Positions 56,993 to 64,000 of a stretch of DNA of 64,000 nucleotides are shown here, one piece after another. The stretch comes from Nitrospiraceae bacterium (GTDB lineage Bacteria > Nitrospirota > Nitrospiria > Nitrospirales > Nitrospiraceae), in assembly GCA_013140715.1 (NCBI GenBank), contig JABFSG010000033.1:117566-181565 (forward strand), in the 5' to 3' direction. Position numbers and translations under genes: made by a program. Each line of letters starts with the position of its first letter. The stretch's first letter is position 1. The notes under the pieces are model-generated. The model was not told the origin of the DNA. It saw nothing but the letters and a program-made list of their open reading frames with translations, and searched no databases.

Positions 56993-57337
56993 ATGATTAG
57001 ACTGATTCTGGTCGGAATTCTTCTGCTTCTCTCCCTGGCGTTTTTCCTTCAGAACCAGGAGCAGGAAGTCACGCTCTTGTACTTCTTCGGTCTCTTTGAA
57101 GCCTCGACACCAATCTATAAACCCATCCTTGCTGGTTTCGGAGTGGGACTCCTAGTCTCCGGCATTCTTCTCTTTCCCCCATGGATACGGGGTCGGATCG
57201 AACTCCGCCGAAAAACCAAAGCGTTGCAGGAAGCAGAGGTAGACCTCGAACGGTTACGCCATTCACTTGAAAAAGTGACCGGTCGAATCTCTCCCACCTT
57301 CACCGACGAACCGGATCGCGAGCAACGGGATGAGTGA
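56993..57337 (+). CDS. LapA family (DUF1049) membrane protein
   Basis: IRLILVGILLLLSLAFFLQNQEQEVTLLYFFGLFEASTPIYKPILAGFGVGLLVSGIL. Confidence 0.75.
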   Translation: MIRLILVGILLLLSLAFFLQNQEQEVTLLYFFGLFEASTPIYKPILAGFGVGLLVSGILLFPPWIRGRIELRRKTKALQEAEVDLERLRHSLEKVTGRISPTFTDEPDREQRDE

Positions 57338-59999
57338 TACAGATGCGTCACCGTTGATGCGGCAATACCGAGACATCAAACAGGGCTATCCTGACTCTAT
57401 CTTGTTGTTCCGCGTCGGCGACTTCTATGAAATGTTTTACGACGATGCGAAGCTGGCCTCGAAGCTGCTCTCCATCGCCCTCACCTCGCGCGACAAATCC
57501 AGCACCGACCCAGTTCCGCTCTGCGGAGTGCCCTATCATGCCGCGCAAGGTTATATTGCGAAGCTCCTCCAAGCCGGGCAGACCGTCGCACTCTGTGAAC
57601 AGGTGGAAGATCCAAAACTTGCAAAGGGTCTTGTGCGCCGAGAAGTCATTCGTCTCTATACACCGGGCACGCTGGTCGATACGGAGTTTCTCCATCCGGC
57701 AGAATCACATTTTCTGGCGGCTGTTGCCTTCTCCGACGCCACAGCCCCATCGCTCAAGGGGCAAGTCACCGTTGGGCTGGCATGCCTGGATGTTTCGACT
57801 GGAGAGTTTTGGACGACAGAATTCCAAGGGGCGCAGGCTGAGATCCAGCTCATGGATGAGCTGACTCGGCTCGAACCACGAGAGGTGCTCTACCCCGACT
57901 CTCATGAGAATGTCAGATCGTGCTTGGCTCGCTTGCAGGGAGCGCGTCTCTGCTCTCGCCCATCGGCCTTCTTCAGCCCCAAAGACGCCTCACAACTGCT
58001 CCAGACACAGTTTGCGGTGCAGTCACTCGACGGATTCGGCTGTCGCGGCCTGACCGTTGGAATCGGGGCTGCCGGAGCGGTCTTGCGATATTTTCGAGAA
58101 ACTCAACCGAGCGCCTCTCTCGGACACCTTCGCCGTCTCCAACCACGCTGGAGCGGCAACGCCATGCACCTTGACAGTGCGACCATTCGGAATCTTGAAC
58201 TCGTGCGATCATTGGATACAGGTGAGCGCCGATCCGAACGAGACCGGCCAACGGTCTTATCTGTGTTGGACCGTACGACTACAGCCATGGGCAGCCGTTT
58301 GTTACGCGATTGGCTTGTCAGACCGCTCCTCAATTGCGATGCCATTCACGCTCGGCTCGATGCAGTCGGCGAGTTGAAAGATCGGATTCAACAACGAGTC
58401 TCGCTGCGGGCTACACTCCGCGACATACAAGATATTGCCCGATTGAGCAGCCGCGTAACGCTGGGTATCGTAGGGCCTCGCGAGCTGCTCGCGTTGAAAC
58501 AATCAGTCGGCGCCTTGCCGGAGCTTCGGTCTCACCTCCAGCCGTTCCATGCCTCAATACTGACCGGCCTTCGAGACTCCTGGGACGATTGTCAAGATGT
58601 GCACGATGCCATTGAGCAGGCCATCAAGCCGGATGCGCCGATGTCGCTCCGTGACGGCGGCATATTTCGAGAAGGTTACCATGCCTCGATCGATGAGCTG
58701 CGCAAAGCCAGCACGGAAGGCAAGGGTTGGATCGCCTCGTTGGAAGCCAAAGAACGGACGCGGACGGGAATCGACTCGCTGAAGGTCCGCTTCAATCAGG
58801 TGTTCGGTTACTATATTGAAATCACCAAGACACACCTATCCCGTGTTCCGCCTGATTACATTCGCAAACAGACGCTGGTCAATGCCGAACGATTCATGAC
58901 ACCGGAGCTGAAAGAGTTAGAGGAACGTGTCACGGGTGCGGAGGTTAAACTGCTGGGGCTGGAACAGGAACTGTTCGAACAATTGCGTCGGCGCTTGGCA
59001 AACGAGATGCCTCGTCTTCAAGCAATGGGCCAGGCGATCGCGTTGCTGGACGTCCTTGCAGGTCTGGCTGAAACTGCCGCCTTACATCGTTACGTCAAAC
59101 CCCTCGTCGATGAGGGCAGTACGATCTTGGTTCAGGGAGGGCGGCATCCTGTCGTCGAGCAGCTCAGTACCGACCTGACGTTCATACCCAACGACACGAC
59201 CCTTGACTGTGATGGCAACCGGCTGGTGATCCTCACCGGACCCAATATGGCAGGGAAAAGCACCTACCTTCGCCAGATCGCACTGATCGTCCTATTGGCG
59301 CAAATCGGGAGCTTCGTCCCGGCAACCGAGGCCCGCATTGGACTGGTTGACCGCATCTTCACGCGAGTCGGAGCCTCGGACAACTTGGCGGCAGGACAGA
59401 GCACCTTCATGGTGGAGATGATCGAGTCTGCGCACATTTTGAACAGTGCGACTTCCCGCAGCTTGATACTATTGGATGAAATCGGCCGAGGGACCAGTAC
59501 CTACGATGGACTGAGTATCGCCTGGGCCATTGCGGAATATATACAAGACCGCCGGCACCTGGGAGCCAGGACACTGTTTGCAACCCACTATCACGAGATG
59601 ACACAACTGGAAGGGTTACGCGAGGGGATCAAAAATTATTGCGTAGCAGTTCAGGAACAGGATGGTGATGTGGTCTTTCTGCGTAAAATCGTGCGTGGCG
59701 GCGCAGACCGCAGTTACGGGATTCATGTTGCTAAACTGGCAGGACTTCCTCCAGAAATCATCGCCCGGGCAGTACAAGTCCTGGCCCAATTGGAACAGCC
59801 TGATACCGCCATTGGAGTCAGTCCCCGATCAGCTTCAGAAAAAGAAGCAACAGATTCAGGGCTTCCTCAACCCCATCCGATCATCGAGGAAATGAAGCAA
59901 ATCGATCTCTTCTCCATGACGCCGCTCGATGCGCTGAACCGCCTCGCTGACCTTCAACGAAGAATCGGTCCACCCGGCCAAGACAGCAGCGACAAATAA
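57330..59999 (+). CDS. mutS: DNA mismatch repair protein MutS
   Basis: SPLMRQYRDIKQGYPDSILLFRVGDFYEMFYDDA, LTGPNMAGKSTYLRQIALIVLLAQ, LLDEIGRGTSTYDGLSIAWAI, TLFATHYHEMTQL. Confidence 0.97.
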   Translation: MSDTDASPLMRQYRDIKQGYPDSILLFRVGDFYEMFYDDAKLASKLLSIALTSRDKSSTDPVPLCGVPYHAAQGYIAKLLQAGQTVALCEQVEDPKLAKGLVRREVIRLYTPGTLVDTEFLHPAESHFLAAVAFSDATAPSLKGQVTVGLACLDVSTGEFWTTEFQGAQAEIQLMDELTRLEPREVLYPDSHENVRSCLARLQGARLCSRPSAFFSPKDASQLLQTQFAVQSLDGFGCRGLTVGIGAAGAVLRYFRETQPSASLGHLRRLQPRWSGNAMHLDSATIRNLELVRSLDTGERRSERDRPTVLSVLDRTTTAMGSRLLRDWLVRPLLNCDAIHARLDAVGELKDRIQQRVSLRATLRDIQDIARLSSRVTLGIVGPRELLALKQSVGALPELRSHLQPFHASILTGLRDSWDDCQDVHDAIEQAIKPDAPMSLRDGGIFREGYHASIDELRKASTEGKGWIASLEAKERTRTGIDSLKVRFNQVFGYYIEITKTHLSRVPPDYIRKQTLVNAERFMTPELKELEERVTGAEVKLLGLEQELFEQLRRRLANEMPRLQAMGQAIALLDVLAGLAETAALHRYVKPLVDEGSTILVQGGRHPVVEQLSTDLTFIPNDTTLDCDGNRLVILTGPNMAGKSTYLRQIALIVLLAQIGSFVPATEARIGLVDRIFTRVGASDNLAAGQSTFMVEMIESAHILNSATSRSLILLDEIGRGTSTYDGLSIAWAIAEYIQDRRHLGARTLFATHYHEMTQLEGLREGIKNYCVAVQEQDGDVVFLRKIVRGGADRSYGIHVAKLAGLPPEIIARAVQVLAQLEQPDTAIGVSPRSASEKEATDSGLPQPHPIIEEMKQIDLFSMTPLDALNRLADLQRRIGPPGQDSSDK

Positions 60000-60031
60000 A
60001 AAGGCGGCATCTCCTTTCAGAGATGCCGCCT
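59993..60031 (-). terminator. Rho-independent terminator of the minus-strand gene 60055-60735
   Basis: Perfect 12 bp stem AGGCGGCATCTC-CTTTCA-GAGATGCCGCCT; on the minus strand it is followed by TTTTTATTTG. Confidence 0.8.
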
Positions 60032-60054
60032 GTACAAACAGAAGCAGATTCAGT

Positions 60055-60735
60055 CTAGTGATGGGCAGCGCTAGCGCCCGTGTTGTACTTCGCGGTCCAG
60101 GGGATCAAGCCAGCGATGGGCTGTCCACCTGGAAGCAACACATCATACTGCATGGGTATCGCGGCTCCATCTGGAGACAGTGGTGAGGTGTTGAGTTGTT
60201 GTTTTGCTGCTGCACAGCCCGCCTCAACTTCGCTCTTTCCTGCACATTCCTTCAACCGAAGACCGGAGATGCTGAGCGGCTTCCCCATGGAGCCCGCCAC
60301 TTCCGGTAACTTCTTGACCGAGGAGATGACGCGGTGATTCTGCTCTGGTTCTGTCGCGACAAATTCAATCAAATCGGTCGTGCTGGACGGCGGCACTTCC
60401 TTGGCTGCAGCCGGTCCTGCATGGGGGCGACCCATTTTCTTCAACTCCTCCCAGGCTCCCTTGTCTGCGTAAAACTTAAGGTTCTTGCCCGGGTGAATCT
60501 TTTGCCAAAAGAAACCGCTCTCAGCGGCTCCCCCGAACACAGACACGTTGATCCAAACCGCTTCGTCGTAGTGATCGAGCACGATCACGCGACCCTGGAT
60601 GGTGGTTGGCTTGCTCAAGTCCCCCCACTCAAAACGCTCTTGGAATGATTCGATCGCCAGTGCGGTGGAGGCCATAGAGACTACCAGCACAGCGGCTGCC
60701 ATCACAGCCCAGCCTTTCGCATGAAACTTCATCAT
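60055..60735 (-). CDS. Hypothetical exported protein
   Basis: Signal peptide AVMAAAVLVVSMASTALA; no family recognised. Confidence 0.6.
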   Translation of the reverse strand: MMKFHAKGWAVMAAAVLVVSMASTALAIESFQERFEWGDLSKPTTIQGRVIVLDHYDEAVWINVSVFGGAAESGFFWQKIHPGKNLKFYADKGAWEELKKMGRPHAGPAAAKEVPPSSTTDLIEFVATEPEQNHRVISSVKKLPEVAGSMGKPLSISGLRLKECAGKSEVEAGCAAAKQQLNTSPLSPDGAAIPMQYDVLLPGGQPIAGLIPWTAKYNTGASAAHH

Positions 60736-60784
60736 CGCGTCCTCCTTAAACAGAACATGAAAGAATGAATGTTTGTCAGGTCGA

Positions 60785-61300
60785 TTACTTAAGAAGTTTA
60801 AACCCGGTAATCGTCCGACCATCCAAACTTACTTCCATTGCGACGAGTTCTTGGGAGGCCTTAATAATTTGGTCCATGAGGGCCTTATCCTTCACAGCCA
60901 ACCGAACGGTCGTCGCGGCATGGTACCAGCCGGAGTAAGGACTGTTCTTATCGGTTCCCCCTACGAAACCCCAGCCGCAGCAGGAGAATAATGGATCCGG
61001 CGGTTTCACATCAAGATCGGAAGACGAACGACCGGCTGAATTTCCAGAACCAGGCTCACCGGTATTCCAATATTGGATCCCGAAGAGTAGTTCTCCATCC
61101 GGGTTGTCAGCCCACTGCGACCACACCCGACCCTTGAGAGTCTTGGTGACTTCACCCTTCATGGGTTTCCCTCCGACGATGTTGTCGGTAGGTTTATTAC
61201 CCCCCGGCGCATCCACCGGGTCAGCCACGGCAAATTCCGCTGTCAACATGCCAAGAACAGTAAACGCTGCAACGGCGGCTATAAGTATGGCCTTTGGCAT
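60785..61300 (-). CDS. Hypothetical exported protein
   Basis: SD AAGGAGGGA before ATG 61300; signal peptide AILIAAVAAFTVLGMLTAEFAVA; no family recognised. Confidence 0.6.
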   Translation of the reverse strand: MPKAILIAAVAAFTVLGMLTAEFAVADPVDAPGGNKPTDNIVGGKPMKGEVTKTLKGRVWSQWADNPDGELLFGIQYWNTGEPGSGNSAGRSSSDLDVKPPDPLFSCCGWGFVGGTDKNSPYSGWYHAATTVRLAVKDKALMDQIIKASQELVAMEVSLDGRTITGFKLLK

Positions 61301-61483
61301 ACCTAGTCCCTCCTTCATAAAAATAACAACCACAAGAACCGATGGATACGCTTTAAGGACGACAATCGCTATAAAACAATTTCAGGGAACCCGTAGCCAG
61401 AGTGCTGGATCTACCAGCTGAAACTCTGTGTTTTGCTTCTCGCTACGTCCCCTCGATTGAAAATCGTTACCAAAATTTTCGCC

Positions 61484-61512
61484 ATGGTACTGAAATCATG
61501 AAACTGTGTCAA
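61484..61512 (-). promoter_or_regulatory. Putative promoter TTGACA-N17-TACCAT upstream of 60785-61300
   Basis: Perfect -35 on minus strand (61512-61507), 17 bp spacer, -10 TACCAT (61489-61484). Confidence 0.5.
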
Positions 61513-61642
61513 GAAATTGTTTGCGCGATTGACAGCATCGACTGTAATGCAGGAAGCATATAGAAATCAATAATTTGGAGAGATTCGCCCGGCGATCATT
61601 ATTCGCGTTTTGCAGACTTACCCGGCCTGAATTAAAAAACTC

Positions 61643-62896
61643 TTATCTGGGCGCTTGTAGACTGCGCGAAGAGAGAGGCCCGAGCCCTGTGATCGCAAGG
61701 GAATCCAGCTTGAAAAATCGACGGCCCACGTGAAGAACCTGCCCCTCACTCACACGATCGATCTGATCCAACATATCTTCCAGTGATACGTGCCGACCAT
61801 GCGTAAGCTCATCCTTTGCCAGCTTGCTCATACGGCTGTGGGAGCTTTCTAAGCTCAGCATCAGACTGCCCTTCATCTGGGTCTTCGCCTGTTCAAGTTC
61901 TTTCCGCTCCACACCCTTGGTGCCGATTCGCTTGATCTCTCGGCAAACCAGATCCACAACACGATCCACTTCTTTTGGCCTAGTCGCAGCATACACAGTG
62001 ATCATGCCACTGTCGGAGTATCCGGACAAGAAAGAATAAATCGAGTAGGCGAGTCCCCGTTTCTCCCGTATTTCCTGAAACAGTCTCGAACTCACACTGC
62101 CGCCCAATACACTGTTGAGCGCATACAATGCATACCGATCCTCATGGCCGGCAGCGATGCCGTTGAGCCCAAGGCACAAATGCACCTGCTCCAACCGCTT
62201 CTTCTTTAACAAGACACCGCCGTGCAGGTCGGGAGGATGACGCCCGTTGGCAGGGTCTGTCTTCGCCCAGCGGCCTTTCCCAAAATACCGTGCCACCATT
62301 GGGTCCAGATGCGCCTGATCGAAATTCCCGGCGATCGAGATGACGGTCTGTCGAGGATCGTAGTGGGTTTCAACATAGCGCAGAAGATCAATGCGGCGTA
62401 TTTCCCTAATGGTCTTCTCTTGTCCAAGAATGGGGCGGCCGAGCGGGTGGCGTCTCAACACTTGACCTGCATGAAGCTCTTGCACGAGATCTTCCGGATC
62501 GTCACGAACCATGCGGACTTCTTCAAGAATAACTTGTTTTTCTTTTTCAATTTCTCTTGGCGCAAACCGGGAATGGAGGAACAGATCGGAAAGGAGTTCG
62601 AGCGCTCGCTGCAGCTGCTGATCCAACACCTTCACGTAATAGGTAGTCGTCTCACGCGAGGTGAAGGCATTCATCTCTCCGCCAAGCGCATCGATTTCGC
62701 GCGAAATGTCGGCGGAGGAACGCTTGCTCGTTCCCTTGAAGAGCATGTGTTCGATGAAGTGAGAATAGCCCGCCTGGGAGGACTGCTCGTCGCGAGACCC
62801 GGCGTTGACCCAGACGCCGACGGTGACCGACTTGAGCGTCGGCATCCGTTCGGTCACCACCCGCACCCCATTGTCCAGGACAAGCTTACGATACAA
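61643..62896 (-). CDS. M16 family zinc peptidase (insulinase-like)
   Basis: HFIEHMLFKGT (HxxEH) near N-terminus; LNSVLGGSVSSRLFQEIREKRGLAYSIYSF. Confidence 0.93.
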   Translation of the reverse strand: MYRKLVLDNGVRVVTERMPTLKSVTVGVWVNAGSRDEQSSQAGYSHFIEHMLFKGTSKRSSADISREIDALGGEMNAFTSRETTTYYVKVLDQQLQRALELLSDLFLHSRFAPREIEKEKQVILEEVRMVRDDPEDLVQELHAGQVLRRHPLGRPILGQEKTIREIRRIDLLRYVETHYDPRQTVISIAGNFDQAHLDPMVARYFGKGRWAKTDPANGRHPPDLHGGVLLKKKRLEQVHLCLGLNGIAAGHEDRYALYALNSVLGGSVSSRLFQEIREKRGLAYSIYSFLSGYSDSGMITVYAATRPKEVDRVVDLVCREIKRIGTKGVERKELEQAKTQMKGSLMLSLESSHSRMSKLAKDELTHGRHVSLEDMLDQIDRVSEGQVLHVGRRFFKLDSLAITGLGPLSSRSLQAPR

Positions 62897-62901
62897 GGCG
62901 G

Positions 62902-64000
62902 CTACCTAGCCGAAGGATCCGGCCCACCGGCGCCGGTCGGAGCCGGCATGGCCTCCTTGCGACTGAGACGGATCTTTCCTTGCCGGTCTACTTCCAGAAC
63001 CTTCACCAAAATTTGATCGCCTTCCTTCACTTCGTCGGACACGGCTTGAACCCGATGGTGCGCCAGCTGTGAGATGTGCACCAGTCCATCGGTTCCCGGA
63101 AGGACTTCGACGAATGCGCCAAAATCCATGATCTTCCGAACCGTGCCCATGTAGATCTTCCCGATCTCGACCTCTTCGGTAATCCGGCTGATCATGTCTT
63201 TGGCCTTCTCAGCCGAGGCTCCGTCAACCGATGCGATCGTGACGGTTCCGCTGTCATCGACATTGATCTTGACTCCGCAATCCGCAATGATGCCGCGGAT
63301 CGTTTTGCCGCCCGGACCGATGATCTCGCGGATTTTGTCCTGCTTCACCTTCATCGTGAAAATTCGCGGCGCGTAGGCGGACAGGGTCGTCCTCGGCGCT
63401 TGGAGCGCCTTCTCCATACAGCTCAAAATGTGCAAGCGACCGGCTTTAGCCTGTTCCAGAGCCTGTTGCATCAAGGCCGACGTGATGCCACCGATCTTGA
63501 TGTCCATCTGCAACGCTGTCACACCCTGTTTAGTCCCGCAGACTTTGAAATCCATGTCACCCAAATGATCCTCGAGCCCAAGAATATCGGAAAGGATCAT
63601 GACCCGATCGCCTTCCTTGATCAATCCCATCGCAATCCCGGCAACCGCTTCTCTGATCGGCACGCCTGCATCCATGAGAGCAAGGCTCCCACCACAGACA
63701 GTCGCCATCGAAGAGGATCCGTTGGATTCGAGAATGTCTGACACGATACGAAGCGTATAGGGGAACACCTCCTTACTGGGAACCACTGAAACCAAGGCCC
63801 GTTCTGCCAATGCGCCATGACCCACTTCCCGGCGTCCCGGTGAGCGAAGCGGCCGCGCCTCGCCGACACTGAACGGCGGGAAATTGTAATGGAGCATGAA
63901 CGTCCTCATGTACTCCCCTTCCAATGCATCGACTCGCTGCTCGTCGTCTGTGGTCCCCAGCGTGACCACTGCTAAACTTTGAGTTTCACCCCTGGTGAAG
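62902..64000 (-). CDS. pnp: Polyribonucleotide nucleotidyltransferase, 5' end beyond window
   Basis: [38 protein letters not shown] domain [16 protein letters not shown]1 domain; frame continues to window edge. Confidence 0.96.
   Translation of the reverse strand, partial: FTRGETQSLAVVTLGTTDDEQRVDALEGEYMRTFMLHYNFPPFSVGEARPLRSPGRREVGHGALAERALVSVVPSKEVFPYTLRIVSDILESNGSSSMATVCGGSLALMDAGVPIREAVAGIAMGLIKEGDRVMILSDILGLEDHLGDMDFKVCGTKQGVTALQMDIKIGGITSALMQQALEQAKAGRLHILSCMEKALQAPRTTLSAYAPRIFTMKVKQDKIREIIGPGGKTIRGIIADCGVKINVDDSGTVTIASVDGASAEKAKDMISRITEEVEIGKIYMGTVRKIMDFGAFVEVLPGTDGLVHISQLAHHRVQAVSDEVKEGDQILVKVLEVDRQGKIRLSRKEAMPAPTGAGGPDPSAR

Noticed and set aside
1-64000. CRISPR array, defence system, prophage or integrative element
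   Set aside because: No regularly spaced direct repeats, cas, integrase or transposase-like proteins were seen; gene content is mainly core metabolism and pilus assembly.

Overview
This 64 kb window is a gene-dense bacterial chromosome segment. Gene content and intergenic repeat style look like Nitrospirota/Nitrospira, which is inference only. Both ends cut through a gene: ftcD (5' end missing, left edge) and pnp (5' end missing, right edge, minus strand). Most of the window is housekeeping: rpsU, nth, polA, ftsY, ybeY, phoH, rlmB, cysS, surE, tRNA-Pro(GGG), ihfA, nnrD/E, tsaE, mutS, pnp. There is also an aspartate-family amino-acid operon (alaC-hom-thrC-apgM-like-lysC-cimA). The most notable region is a ~15 kb minus-strand type IV pilus locus (25.0-40.7 kb). 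It has two successive minor-pilin modules (FimT/PilV/PilW/PilX-like), one PilB/GspE ATPase, one PilD prepilin peptidase, a PilY1-like tip protein and an Ig-like lipoprotein. The most unusual non-coding signal is a set of degenerate 'word' palindromes (built from GTGAT, GGTAAGG, GAGGCTAG, TTTGGTT, GCGAGACTNGCGGGA) placed at gene 3' ends. Several of them supply or abut the stop codon. Two copies of a CTAGCAGG-ended palindromic repeat are also present. No CRISPR array, intact transposase, prophage or rRNA operon was seen.
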